A stretch of DNA of 64,000 nucleotides from Sideroxydans sp. (lineage in GTDB: Bacteria > Pseudomonadota > Gammaproteobacteria > Burkholderiales > Gallionellaceae). A program made the position numbers and the translations under genes. Shown one piece after another: positions 36,363 through 45,944 of the stretch (position 1 is its first letter; each line of letters begins with the position of its first letter). Under the pieces are notes generated by a model. It was not told where the DNA came from. It saw nothing but the letters and a program-made list of their open reading frames with translations, and did not search any database. The stretch is from assembly GCA_027310725.1 (NCBI GenBank), contig DAIDAG010000028.1, positions 1 to 64,000 on the forward strand. Reading direction: 5' to 3'.

Positions 36363-36926
36363 CTACTTGCGGCCCGCAACCCACTGCGCGGCGACTTCCG
36401 CCACGCGCTTGCCGAATTGTTTGGCCGTCTCCAGATCGCCCGCCAGCATTTCGTCCGGCGAAGCATCGGACGGGGAGACCGACATCGCGCCGCTGAAAGA
36501 ACCGACGTAGTTCACATCGTTGCGCTGTGCGGCTTTGCTGTTGGACGGCATCAGGCCCGTGCCCGCCCAGATCATGCTGTGCTGCATGGCGAGCGTGAAG
36601 AGGTAATGCAAAGTGGAAAGTTTGTCACCGTTCATGGTAGCGGAGTTGGTGAAACCAGCCGCGATTTTGTTCTTCCATTTTTGCGAAAACCACTGTTTCG
36701 AGGAGGCATCGGCGAACTTCTTGAACTGCCAGCTCACCGAACCCATGTAGGTCGGCGATCCCATGATGATGGCGTCGGCCGCATCCAGCGTCGCCCATTC
36801 GGCCTCGCTCAGATTGCCTTCGTTGCTGATCGCCATGAGTATCGCGTTCGCGCCCGTTGCCACGGCTTGCGCCTGTCTTGCCGTATGTCCGTATCCGCTG
36901 TGATATACCACGACGACGCTCACCAT
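36363..36926 (-). CDS. Flavodoxin-family protein (WrbA-like NAD(P)H:quinone oxidoreductase)
   Basis: 187 residues from ATG 36926, which has AGGAG six bases upstream. The FMN-binding loops are visible: VVVYHSGYGHTARQAQ (phosphate loop), MGSPTYMGSVSWQFKKF and AAGFTNSATMNGDKLST. It matches the flavodoxin/WrbA fold and would reduce quinones or flavin-linked acceptors in the cytoplasm. The exact subfamily is uncertain. Confidence 0.88.
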   Translation of the reverse strand: MVSVVVVYHSGYGHTARQAQAVATGANAILMAISNEGNLSEAEWATLDAADAIIMGSPTYMGSVSWQFKKFADASSKQWFSQKWKNKIAAGFTNSATMNGDKLSTLHYLFTLAMQHSMIWAGTGLMPSNSKAAQRNDVNYVGSFSGAMSVSPSDASPDEMLAGDLETAKQFGKRVAEVAAQWVAGRK

Positions 36927-37005
36927 ATCTTGCTCCTGCAAAAGTTGATCCAGATATCAAAGCGTATCACTTCGGCTGCGAATGGCAACCTCGCCGCGAG
37001 GTCGA

Positions 37006-37875
37006 TTATTCCGGTTCGGCTTTGAGCGCCAGCGCACGTTGATACAGCTCGTTCTTGTTCGCCCCGGTGATCTTCACTGACAGTTGTACCGCCTGTTTCA
37101 GCGGCAGTTCTTCGAGGAGCAAGGCCAGCGTGCGCTCTGTGCCTGCATCCAGACCCTCCGTTCGTTCCGCTGCGCCGGATATCAGCAGCACGAATTCTCC
37201 GCGCTGATTGTTCGGATCGCTGTTCAGCCAATCCATCGCCTCGCCGAGTCTGCAGCGATGAATGCTTTCGAACAGCTTGGTGATCTCGCGCGCGAACACG
37301 ATCTCTCGTTCATCGCCAAACACCGCATGCAGGTCTTCCGTGCATTCCAGGATACGGTGCGGCGCTTCGTAGAACACCAGGGTGTAAGGATGTTCAGCCA
37401 ATGCCTGCAACACATTTCGCCGTGCGGCGGATCTGTTGGGCAAGAATCCGTAGAACAGGAAATGCGGCGAGCACAGGCCGGACGCTGAAAGTGCGGTGAC
37501 AGCTGCACTGGCGCCGGGAACAGGAATGACGCGAAATCCTGCTTCACGTACGGCCTCGACCAGCACCGCACCGGGATCACTCACCGCCGGGGTGCCGGCA
37601 TCGGTCACCAGCGCGACGTTTTGACCCTGCTGCAGCAGGGTGATGACCTTTTCAGCCGCGCCCCGTTCGTTGTGCTGATGCAGTGCCAGCAACCGTACAT
37701 CGCTGATTCCATGGTGCTGCAGCAAATGCCGCGTGTTGCGGGTATCTTCCGCCGCGATCGTATCGGCAGCACCCAGTACCTCCAAGGCGCGCAGGGTAAT
37801 GTCACTTAGATTTCCAATCGGTGTGGCGACTACATATAATGCGCATTCTAAATTTTGCTTGGGCTTGTTATGCAA
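37006..37875 (-). CDS. rsmI: 16S rRNA (cytidine-1402-2'-O)-methyltransferase RsmI
   Basis: A tetrapyrrole-methylase-fold enzyme that methylates C1402 of 16S rRNA. The 289 residues show LYVVATPIGNLSDITLRALE, AAEDTRNTRHLLQHH, ALVTDAGTPAVSDPG, VPGASAAVTALSASGL and FYEAPHRI. The ATG at 37875 is the only start close to the conserved N-terminus. The divergent lpoA gene starts at 37870 on the other strand, so the two 5' ends overlap by 6 bp. Confidence 0.96.
   Translation of the reverse strand: MHNKPKQNLECALYVVATPIGNLSDITLRALEVLGAADTIAAEDTRNTRHLLQHHGISDVRLLALHQHNERGAAEKVITLLQQGQNVALVTDAGTPAVSDPGAVLVEAVREAGFRVIPVPGASAAVTALSASGLCSPHFLFYGFLPNRSAARRNVLQALAEHPYTLVFYEAPHRILECTEDLHAVFGDEREIVFAREITKLFESIHRCRLGEAMDWLNSDPNNQRGEFVLLISGAAERTEGLDAGTERTLALLLEELPLKQAVQLSVKITGANKNELYQRALALKAEPE
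37811..37840 (+). promoter_or_regulatory. Candidate promoter of lpoA inside the 5' end of rsmI
   Basis: A perfect TATAAT (37835-37840) lies 30 bp before the lpoA ATG, with a weak -35-like TTTCCA at 37811-37816 (18 bp spacing). It is inside the first codons of rsmI on the opposite strand, so transcription of lpoA would run against rsmI initiation. Confidence 0.45.
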
Positions 37876-39092
37876 ACTGTCGCCTCTGGATCTGGTTGGT
37901 TACGCGGGTTTCTTGTCGCCGCACTATACGTGAGCGTTTTTGGCTGCGCCACTCCGACGCCGACCGCCCCCAAGACTGTTACCCCCGCCCCCGTCTCCCA
38001 ACCCGCAGTTCAGACACCGCCAGCCGCCCCCGTGACGGCCAGCCCTGCTGCCCAACCGCCTGTGGTTACGGGGGTGGTCCCCGCCCCGGCTCCGCTGGCG
38101 GCGACACCCTTGCCCGCAATCGGCACGGAACCCGCCGCTCCGCACATCGCACTGTTGCTGCCGTTGAACTCGCCCGTTTTTGCCAAGGCTGCAGCTGCCG
38201 TGCAACAGGGTTTCCTCGCCGCTGCCGGCAAAGAGCTGAACAGCTTGCCTGTTCGCGTCTATCCCTGCAGCGATGAAAGCGCCGAGATCGTCGCGCTCTA
38301 TCAAAAGGCACTGCGGGCCGGTGCGGTCGCGATAGCCGGTCCGCTCACCCGCAACGGCGTCGCTGCACTGGCGGCGACAGGTCCGGTTGCAACACCGACG
38401 CTGGCGCTCAACCTCGTGGACGATACTCGCGCCGACCAGCTTTATTTCTTCGGTCTTCCGCCGGAAACAGAGGCGCGCCAAGCCGCCCAGCGCGCCACGA
38501 CGGCCGGATTGCTCAGTGCCACGGTCGTTTCCACGAACTCCCCGCTTTCCAAACGACTGGCACAGGCATTCTCCGACGAATGGCAGCGCGAGGGCGGCAT
38601 CCTTCAGGCCGGGATCATCTATGACGGCGATCCCACGCCTTTGAAAGACCTGTCGCAGGAACCCGGCACTTCGGTATTCCTTGCCGCCGAACCCGACAAG
38701 GCCAGGTTGATACGCCCCTACATCAATTCCGCGATACCGGTCTATGCCACTTCGCAGGTCTTCTCCGGCAATACCAACACACTGACCAATTATGACCTGG
38801 CCGACGTGCGTTTCTTCGATATGCCGTGGTTGCTGCAACCCGACCATCCGGCCGTGATGATCTATCCTCATGTCGTGCCTCCCATGACGCCAGATCTGGA
38901 ACGCCTGTATGCGCTGGGTATCGATGCCTATCGCTTGCTCCAAGTCCTGTATCAGCATAATCCGGCCAATGTCTTGCCGCTGGACGGTGTCACCGGCAAG
39001 ATCTCGCGAAATGGACACGTGTTCCAGCGCGAGGGAATCTTTGCCATCATGCGCCAGGGGTTGGGAGTTCCCGTAGAAGGCAAATCGCGCCA

Positions 39093-39096
<4 letters not shown>
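37870..39096 (+). CDS. lpoA: Outer-membrane lipoprotein LpoA-like (penicillin-binding protein activator)
   Basis: In E. coli LpoA reaches from the outer membrane to activate PBP1A. The 408 residues here start with a lipoprotein signal ending in VSVFGC (C26). A long Pro/Ala/Thr-rich linker follows (about 27-90) and then the LppC domain with a periplasmic-binding-protein fold (PHIALLLPLNSPVF, AIAGPLTRNGVAALA, DMPWLLQPDHP). The E. coli N-terminal TPR domain is absent, so this is the short form. Gene order (rsmI, lpoA, yraN, diaA, dolP) is as in E. coli. The start overlaps the divergent rsmI by 6 bp. Confidence 0.9.
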
Positions 39097-40630
<1,534 letters not shown>

Positions 40631-40631
<1 letters not shown>

Positions 40632-41119
40632 TGAACTACCCGACTCCCGTTTTCGAGAGCAAGATCTGTGCGGCTGACCAGCTGGCCGCGCGAGTCGCCG
40701 CGTTGCCGCGGCCCCTGGTGTTCACCAACGGCTGTTTCGATGTACTGCACCGCGGCCACGTGACCTATCTGGCCCAGGCCCGGGCTCTCGGTTTTTCGAT
40801 GGTCGTCGGCGTGAACAGCGACGCTTCGGTGAAACGCCAGGGCAAGGGGGATGACCGTCCGATCAATTCCGAACTGGATCGCCTGTCCGTGCTGGCGGCG
40901 CTCGAATCGGTGAGTCTGGTGGTAAAGTTCGAAGAAGACACGCCACTCAATCTCATCCTTGCCTGCAAGCCCGATGTGCTGGTCAAGGGTGGCGACTGGA
41001 AGCCGGAGAACATCGTCGGCAGCAAAGAAGTGAAAATCTGGGGCGGCACGGTACACAGCATCCCCTTCCTGCATGAACGCTCCACCACCGCATTACTTAA
41101 AAAGATACGCTCACTATGA
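40631..41119 (+). CDS. rfaE2: D-glycero-beta-D-manno-heptose 1-phosphate adenylyltransferase
   Basis: Adds AMP to heptose-1-phosphate to form ADP-heptose for the LPS inner core. This is the stand-alone C-terminal half of HldE: 162 residues with the nucleotidyltransferase motif TNGCFDVLHRGHVTYL, then VGVNSDASVKRQGKGDDRP and KGGDW. The separate kinase (rfaE1) is not in the window. It starts at GTG 40631, overlapping the dolP stop by one base, and ends overlapping the next gene (ATGA). Confidence 0.94.
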
Positions 41120-41463
41120 CCCCTACCGAAATCACCCTGCATCAACAATCCAGAATGCTGGAGATCGCCTTCGACGACGGCGCCCGCTTCAAGCTGCCTT
41201 TCGAGTTCCTGCGCGTGTATTCGCCCTCCGCTGAAGTGCGCGGCCACGGTCCGGGACAGGAGACGCTGCAAGTCGGCAAACGCAACGTGATGATCACGGA
41301 GGTTGAGCCGGCCGGCAGTTATGCCGTCAAACTGGGATTCGACGACGGCCACGACACCGGGCTCTACACCTGGGAATACCTGCATGAGCTGGGCAAGTAT
41401 CACGATGCGATGTGGCACGATTACCTGACCAAGATGGAAGCGGCCGGCGCCAGCCGCGACTAA
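41116..41463 (+). CDS. DUF971 (gamma-butyrobetaine hydroxylase-like N-terminal domain) protein
   Basis: 115 residues of DUF971: ITLHQQSRMLEIAFDDG, FKLPFEFLRVYSPSAEVRGHG, GSYAVKLGFDDGHDTGLYTW and YLHELGKYHDAMW. The domain is often found alone in proteobacteria, commonly next to ubiE, as here. A role in Fe-S protein handling or quinone synthesis has been suggested from context; the biochemistry is unknown. It starts with an ATGA overlap after rfaE2. Confidence 0.9.
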   Translation: MTPTEITLHQQSRMLEIAFDDGARFKLPFEFLRVYSPSAEVRGHGPGQETLQVGKRNVMITEVEPAGSYAVKLGFDDGHDTGLYTWEYLHELGKYHDAMWHDYLTKMEAAGASRD

Positions 41464-41477
41464 GCCTAACTAACATC

Positions 41478-41508
41478 CGTTCGCCCCTCGACAGGTTCAG
41501 GGCGAACG
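41478..41508. repeat. Dispersed palindromic element A, intergenic copy
   Basis: A copy of element A (CGTTCGCCCCTCGACAGGTT followed by CAGGGCGAACG) between the DUF971 gene and ubiE. Its arms CGTTCGCCC and GGGCGAACG pair perfectly. It ends 22 bp before the ubiE ATG, so it is in the ubiE leader. Confidence 0.85.
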
Positions 41509-41530
41509 CCGAAATCAAAGGAGCACAATC

Positions 41531-42262
41531 ATGGCAAACACCCATTTCGGTTTCCAGACCGTAGACGAGAAAGAAAAAGCCAAGAAGGTTGCGGGCGTCT
41601 TCACTTCCGTCGCCAGCAAGTACGACATCATGAACGACTTGATGTCGGTCGGCTTGCACCGTATCTGGAAACCCTTTGCAGTGGGCTTGGCGAACGTGCA
41701 CGAAGGCCAGCGCGTGCTGGACGTGGCGGGCGGCTCCGGCGACATGTCGAAATTGTTCCTGAAGAAAGTCGGCAGCCGCGGCCAAGTGGTACTCACCGAC
41801 ATCAACAACGCCATGCTGCGCGTGGGCCGCGACCGCCTGCTGGACGAAGGCATAGCCACGCCTACCGCGCAATGCGACGCCGAACACCTGCCCTTCCCCG
41901 ACAACTATTTCGACTGCGTCAGCATCGCCTTCGGCCTGCGCAACGTCACCCACAAGGACGCCGCCCTGCGCGAGATGCACCGCGTGCTCAAGCCTGGCGG
42001 CCGCGTCATCGTGCTGGAATTCTCCAAGGTCGCCAAGCCGCTGGAGAAAGTCTACGACCTCTACTCATTCAAACTTCTGCCCAAGATGGGCGAGCTCATC
42101 GCCAACGATGCCGACAGCTACCGTTACCTCGCCGAATCCATCCGCATGCATCCGGGGCAGGAGGAACTGAAACAGATGATGGTGGATGCGGGCCTGGAGC
42201 GGGTTGAGTATTTCAACATGACGGGCGGGGTGGTGGCGGTGCATAGAGGATACAAATTCTAG
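41531..42262 (+). CDS. ubiE: Demethylmenaquinone / ubiquinone C-methyltransferase UbiE
   Basis: A SAM-dependent methyltransferase of quinone synthesis, 243 residues. It has [20 protein letters not shown], the SAM loop [36 protein letters not shown] and [13 protein letters not shown]. In many betaproteobacteria ubiE is followed closely by the Tim44-like gene and ubiB. Here about 2.8 kb of other genes stands between. Confidence 0.97.
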   Translation: MANTHFGFQTVDEKEKAKKVAGVFTSVASKYDIMNDLMSVGLHRIWKPFAVGLANVHEGQRVLDVAGGSGDMSKLFLKKVGSRGQVVLTDINNAMLRVGRDRLLDEGIATPTAQCDAEHLPFPDNYFDCVSIAFGLRNVTHKDAALREMHRVLKPGGRVIVLEFSKVAKPLEKVYDLYSFKLLPKMGELIANDADSYRYLAESIRMHPGQEELKQMMVDAGLERVEYFNMTGGVVAVHRGYKF

Positions 42263-42299
42263 AGTCACTCAAATCTGATTACGCTAAACAACGAACGTA

Positions 42300-42884
42300 A
42301 TGTCACAAAGCGATTCTTTACAAACTAATTCTGAACATCCTGCCGTTATGGCCGCGTGCACTGAAGCAGGTAACATAGCTGCCCAGCTACTCAAGGAAGG
42401 CGGGCGCGGTGCAGTTTTACTTGGTGCCGCTAGGCTTGATCTGGCTTTAGAAAAACTCTTGAAAGCTTCTATGCATCCTCACACCGGTGGGGATGACAAT
42501 TTGTTTGACCCTGACAGACCACTTGGAACCTTCTCAGCAAAGATTGCACTTTGCTTTCGGTTAGGTTTAATTAGCAAGGAAGTTGAGCATGCTCTCCAAA
42601 TGCTTCGCAAAGTCCGTAATGAATTTGCACACTCATTTGAGGACTCCAGTCTTGCTGATCATGTACACAGAAATCGTCTCTCCAAGCCATATATAGAAGC
42701 GCGCAAGTCGGCTATATGGGCTAGTCTTTCGCCACTTCTTGACGCACAAACACAGATACCCAAAGAACTACGTGAATTCATTGCTTTTGTGGTTACGTTG
42801 TTATCCTATATGGAGGCAGGCGTACATGTCCTTGATGCTTTTAATCCGAAAATTCAAATTACATTCACATCAATCCGTAAATAG
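42300..42884 (+). CDS. MltR-like (mannitol repressor family) protein
   Basis: 194 residues. The central part, RGAVLLGAARLDLALEKLLK followed by LGTFSAKIALCFRLGLISKE and RKVRNEFAHSFEDSS, matches the MltR fold, an all-helical domain. Relatives are often called mannitol repressor although most have no link to mannitol. RNxxAH-like residues (RNEFAHS) recall HEPN-type proteins. Base composition is much more AT-rich than its neighbours, and it interrupts the ubiE-ubiB order, so it is likely acquired. No mannitol genes are near. Confidence 0.78.
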   Translation: MSQSDSLQTNSEHPAVMAACTEAGNIAAQLLKEGGRGAVLLGAARLDLALEKLLKASMHPHTGGDDNLFDPDRPLGTFSAKIALCFRLGLISKEVEHALQMLRKVRNEFAHSFEDSSLADHVHRNRLSKPYIEARKSAIWASLSPLLDAQTQIPKELREFIAFVVTLLSYMEAGVHVLDAFNPKIQITFTSIRK

Positions 42885-42902
42885 AGCGGAAGGAAATCAA
42901 GC

Positions 42903-42981
42903 GTAGCCCGGATGAAATGCAATGAAATCCGGGTTGCTTTATCCCGACTTCAGCCGCGCTTCATCGGGGTTACACCCTACG
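42903..42981. repeat. Dispersed repeat C (two-arm palindromic type)
   Basis: It starts GTAGCCCGGATGAAATGCAA and ends GGGGTTACACCCTAC. The arms CCCGGAT (42907-42913) and ATCCGGG (42927-42933) form a 7-bp stem. The outer ends GTAG and CTAC also match. Sequences of the form GTAGCCCGGATG...ATCCGGG are widely scattered in proteobacterial genomes. It supplies the ATG of the following gene. Confidence 0.7.
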
Positions 42982-43188
42982 AGGAAATTCTTTACGCCAA
43001 ATCAATTTCCACAAGATGAACCGAAAGTTGTATCCGAAGATCAGGTCACTGCTCAAAAGGCTTTCATAGAGCGAGGCCTGGCTTCTCTTGCGGCTGCAAA
43101 ATTGAGTGGCGAATATATTTCAGCGGAAGACGTGTTAAATGAATTAGATGAGATGCTCGCGAGAGCAAAAGAGAAGAAAGCACAGTAG
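42922..43188 (+). CDS. Antitoxin-like protein remnant with repeat-derived N-terminus
   Basis: 88 residues. The last 50 (AFIERGLASLAAAKLSGEYI, SAEDVLNELDEMLARAK) resemble the C-terminal half of small antitoxins of the ParD/RelB kind. The first 20 residues come from repeat C, which holds the only possible starts (ATG 42922, TTG 42934). The normal N-terminal DNA-binding part is missing. No toxin gene follows; the next gene is PhnA-like. It is probably a truncated antitoxin left after rearrangement; whether it is made is unknown. Confidence 0.5.
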   Translation: MKSGLLYPDFSRASSGLHPTRKFFTPNQFPQDEPKVVSEDQVTAQKAFIERGLASLAAAKLSGEYISAEDVLNELDEMLARAKEKKAQ

Positions 43189-43221
43189 TAAGCCGCACAA
43201 TTTTTTTATTGGAGTCTTGTA

Positions 43222-43563
43222 ATGACCGCTTTACCCAAATGCCCCAAATGCAGTTCCGAATTCACCTACGAAGATGGCAGCAATTACGTTTGCCCCGAAT
43301 GTGCCCATGAGTGGCCAAAGGATGCGCCCGCCCCGGCTGGCGAACAGGCAAAAGTATTCAAGGACGCCTTCGGCAATGTGCTGGTCGACGGCGATTCGGT
43401 CACGGTGATCAAGGACCTGAAGGTCAAGGGTTCGTCTTCGGTAGTGAAGGTCGGCACCAAGGTAAAGAACATCCGCTTGGTGGAGGGCGACCATGACATC
43501 GATTGCAAGATCGACGGCATCGGTGCCATGCAGTTGAAGACGGAATTCGTGAAGAAGGCTTAA
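43222..43563 (+). CDS. PhnA/YjdM family zinc-ribbon protein
   Basis: 113 residues. An N-terminal zinc ribbon (CPKC at 7-10, CPEC at 24-27) is followed by the KOW-like PhnA domain ([60 protein letters not shown]). The old name relates it to alkylphosphonate use, but it is not part of the C-P lyase and its function is unknown. It has a weak ribosome binding site (TTGGAG) nine bases before the ATG. Confidence 0.92.
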   Translation: MTALPKCPKCSSEFTYEDGSNYVCPECAHEWPKDAPAPAGEQAKVFKDAFGNVLVDGDSVTVIKDLKVKGSSSVVKVGTKVKNIRLVEGDHDIDCKIDGIGAMQLKTEFVKKA

Positions 43564-43576
43564 ACGTCGTGCCGGG

Positions 43577-43608
43577 CGTTCACCCTTCGACTAGCTCAGG
43601 GCGAACGG
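43577..43608. repeat. Dispersed palindromic element A, intergenic copy
   Basis: CGTTCACCCTTCGACTAGCT followed by CAGGGCGAACGG, between the PhnA-like gene and the cysteine-rich small gene. One arm carries a change (CGTTCACCC) against the other (GGGCGAACG). Confidence 0.8.
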
Positions 43609-43637
43609 CATTTTTGTTTCATTGATGGAGTTTCAAA

Positions 43638-43832
43638 ATGGGTGGCTGGGGTTGTCCGCACGAGGTCGATGGCAAATGTCAGCGCGTGAACAATATTCCG
43701 TGCGACCTGGGCATGAAGGGTTGCGTGCTGTTCGGACGTTTCCGCTTTGCCGATCCCGGCAAGAACCGGCCCAAAAAGGCACCCGACAATTTGCCCGCCA
43801 AAGCGCCATCCCCGGGCGATGACAAGCGATAG
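43638..43832 (+). CDS. Conserved small cysteine-rich protein (64 aa)
   Basis: It begins MGGWGCPHEVDGKCQRVNNI and has four cysteines in the first half (C6, C14, C22, C29), a likely metal or Fe-S site. A charged Pro/Lys tail follows. I recall similar short proteins in other betaproteobacteria but no function. TGGAG stands seven bases before the ATG. Its last 14 bp overlap the start of the rluA-like gene, so the two are probably cotranslated. Confidence 0.75.
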   Translation: MGGWGCPHEVDGKCQRVNNIPCDLGMKGCVLFGRFRFADPGKNRPKKAPDNLPAKAPSPGDDKR

Positions 43833-44499
43833 TCCTTGCGAACTCATCTACCGCGACGATTCCTTGCTGGTGGTGAACAAGCCAGCCGGTTTGCTGGCCG
43901 TGCCGGGACGCGGCCCGGACAAGCAGGATTGTCTTTCTTCACGACTGCAACGTGAGTTTCCCGATGTGCTGGTTGTGCACAGGCTGGATATGTCGACTTC
44001 CGGCTTGATGGTGTTTGCGCGCGGAGCCAATATGCAGCGCCGGCTGTCGCACCTGTTCCACGAGCGTGAGGTGAAGAAGCGCTATGTGGCTATCGTCGCA
44101 GGCAGGCTGGAACCGGAAACGGGCGAGGTGAACCTGCCCATCATCGCAGATTGGCCGAACCGCCCCTTGCGCAAGATCGATGCTGAACTGGGCAAGCCCT
44201 CACTAACCCGCTACCGGGCTGTGCATGCCGAAGCCCGCGGAATTTCCGAACATTCGCCCTTCGACGGGCTCAGGGCGAACGGTTTTTTTGAGACCACCCG
44301 AGTTGAACTGGAACCCGTGACCGGCCGCACTCATCAGTTGCGTTTGCACATGTCCGCGATCGGCCATCCTATCCTTGGCGATGCGCTCTACGGTGATGAT
44401 GCCGCCGCACCACGCTTGATGTTGCACGCTACCGAGCTGGATTTGTTGCATCCGCTTACCGGTTCGCCCTTGCATTTTGTCAGCCCACCCCCATTTTGA
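43819..44499 (+). CDS. RluA-family pseudouridine synthase with in-frame element A
   Basis: Converts uridine to pseudouridine in RNA. The 226 residues from ATG 43819 have LLVVNKPAGLLAVPGRGPDK, the catalytic block VVHRLDMSTSGLMVFARG (Asp in HRLD) and VELEPVTGRTHQLRLHMSAI with GHPILGDALYG. Short form, without an S4 domain, closest in size to RluA. Between TRYRAVHAE and TRVELEP there are about 12 extra residues (SEHSPFDGLRANGF) encoded by a complete element A (44251-44282). The site is a variable strand-loop, so the enzyme could still fold. The target RNA is unknown. Confidence 0.92.
   Translation: MTSDSPCELIYRDDSLLVVNKPAGLLAVPGRGPDKQDCLSSRLQREFPDVLVVHRLDMSTSGLMVFARGANMQRRLSHLFHEREVKKRYVAIVAGRLEPETGEVNLPIIADWPNRPLRKIDAELGKPSLTRYRAVHAEARGISEHSPFDGLRANGFFETTRVELEPVTGRTHQLRLHMSAIGHPILGDALYGDDAAAPRLMLHATELDLLHPLTGSPLHFVSPPPF
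44251..44282. repeat. Dispersed element A inserted in frame inside the rluA-like gene
   Basis: CATTCGCCCTTCGACGGGCT followed by CAGGGCGAACGG. This is the same 32-bp palindrome as between other genes, read here as HSPFDGLRANG with no stop. Its presence lengthens the enzyme in a loop before the conserved VELEPVTGRTHQ block. Confidence 0.85.
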
Positions 44500-44574
44500 A
44501 CTGGAGACATAAGGGCTGCTTAATTTAGTCTGATCTATAATCGATTGAGACTTTTCGCTTTCTTGGACTTCAAC

Positions 44575-44949
44575 ATGGCGTTGCCAAAAAGTTTTTTGAC
44601 TGCAATTCTTGCTTTTATCGTTGTCGTATCGGCTATTTTTGCCGCGTACACATGGGCGGCTTTGCACTGGAGCTATTCGGAAGGCGAGCGTGCCGGGTTT
44701 ATGCAAAAGCTGTCGAAAAAGGGCTGGGTCTGCAAGAGTTGGGAAGGCGAATTGTCTTTGGTTGCTCTGCCGGGGGCGGCGCCAGAGAAATTTCTGTTCT
44801 CTGTGCGCGATGATGAAGTGGCCGCCAAAATTAACCAGCAAGTGGGACAGCGCGTCGCGCTGACTTACGAACAGCACATCGGCTTGCCCACGACATGTTT
44901 TGGCGACACCGAGTATTTTGTCACTGCCGTGAAGCTCGTATCTCCATGA
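44575..44949 (+). CDS. Hypothetical membrane-anchored protein (124 aa)
   Basis: One N-terminal membrane helix (SFLTAILAFIVVVSAIFAAY) is followed by a soluble, probably periplasmic part with YSEGERAGFMQKLSKKGWVC and HIGLPTTCFGDTEYFV, including two cysteines. Start chosen at ATG 44575 (MALPKSF). An in-frame TTG ten codons earlier is possible. I do not recognise a named family. It lies alone between the rluA-like gene and the Tim44-like gene. Confidence 0.75.
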   Translation: MALPKSFLTAILAFIVVVSAIFAAYTWAALHWSYSEGERAGFMQKLSKKGWVCKSWEGELSLVALPGAAPEKFLFSVRDDEVAAKINQQVGQRVALTYEQHIGLPTTCFGDTEYFVTAVKLVSP

Positions 44950-45037
44950 TAATATTAATGTAATCAATTATCTTTAGCATCTCCGGCCGGTGCTATACTC
45001 CGCGCCGCTTTGAATTTGTCCACTCATGAGGAATCAC

Positions 45038-45874
45038 ATGAAACGTTTTGTACTCCTGTTGACTATTGTTCTGACCAGTATTTCTTTGCTCGCCACCAGC
45101 GCTGAAGCCAAGCGCTTCGGCGGCGGCGGCAGCTTCGGAAAACAGCGCACCATGAGCGCACCCGCGCAGAATGCACCTTCAGCAGCTCCCGCCGCAATTC
45201 CTTCGCAACCCGGCGTTGCGCCTCAGCCAGCCGGCAACAGATGGCTAGGCCCTCTGGCGGGCTTGGCGATCGGCGCCGGTCTGGGCGCGATGTTCGCCGG
45301 TGGCGGCATGGGTGGGGGCATGGGCTCTATCCTGATGATCATCATGGCCGGTGTTGCCGTGATGTTCCTGGTCTCGTTGTTCCGTCGCAAGCAGGAACCC
45401 GCGATGCAATATGCCGGAACCAGCGCACCTTATGGCGGCGCGCAGGATCCAGTCCAGCAGCCTTATAGCGGTAGCGTCGCAACACCGGTTGCTGCAGCCA
45501 ATATTCCGGCCGACTTCCCCGTAGAGAGTTTCCTGCGCAGCGCCAAGACTTCATTTATCCGCCTGCAGGCCGCCAATGACCGCAAGGACCTGGACGATAT
45601 TCGCGAATACACGACGCCGGAGATGTTTGCCGAGGTATCGATGCAGTTGCAGGAACGAGGTGATGCTCCGCAGAAAACCGATGTGGTTACCCTGAACGCA
45701 GATCTGCTTGAGGTCGTCACTGAGAACGACCACGCGATCGCCAGTGTGCGCATGAGCGGCCAGTTGCGCGAGAACAACGGAGTGCCGGAAAGCGTCGACG
45801 AGATCTGGCATGTACAGAAGAACCTGAAGGACAGCAAGGCGGTCTGGCTGTTGGCCGGAATACAGCAGGTTTGA
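45038..45874 (+). CDS. Tim44-like domain protein
   Basis: 278 residues from ATG 45038, preceded by GAGGA; ATG 45026 is in the same frame. A signal peptide (LLLTIVLTSISLLATSAEA) is followed by a Gly/Ala/Pro-rich stretch, a Gly-rich hydrophobic segment with a membrane helix (about 88-112, ILMIIMAGVAVMFLVSLF) and the C-terminal Tim44-like domain (about 155-278, FLRSAKTSFIRLQAANDRKD, MFAEVSMQLQERGD). It probably sits at the inner membrane; the function is unknown. It keeps its usual place before ubiB. A TATACT at 44994-44999 may be its -10 box. Confidence 0.9.
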   Translation: MKRFVLLLTIVLTSISLLATSAEAKRFGGGGSFGKQRTMSAPAQNAPSAAPAAIPSQPGVAPQPAGNRWLGPLAGLAIGAGLGAMFAGGGMGGGMGSILMIIMAGVAVMFLVSLFRRKQEPAMQYAGTSAPYGGAQDPVQQPYSGSVATPVAAANIPADFPVESFLRSAKTSFIRLQAANDRKDLDDIREYTTPEMFAEVSMQLQERGDAPQKTDVVTLNADLLEVVTENDHAIASVRMSGQLRENNGVPESVDEIWHVQKNLKDSKAVWLLAGIQQV

Positions 45875-45944
45875 TTCCAAAGTAAAGTAAACTAGAGGGC
45901 ATGGCGGCATCCGCTGTGCCCATTTTTATTTGAACTCTTGGTAA

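Noticed and set aside
42300-43188. MltR-like gene plus antitoxin-like fragment as a toxin-antitoxin pair
   Set aside because: They are separated by repeat C, the antitoxin part lacks its N-terminus, and the MltR family is not an established toxin; the evidence is too thin.
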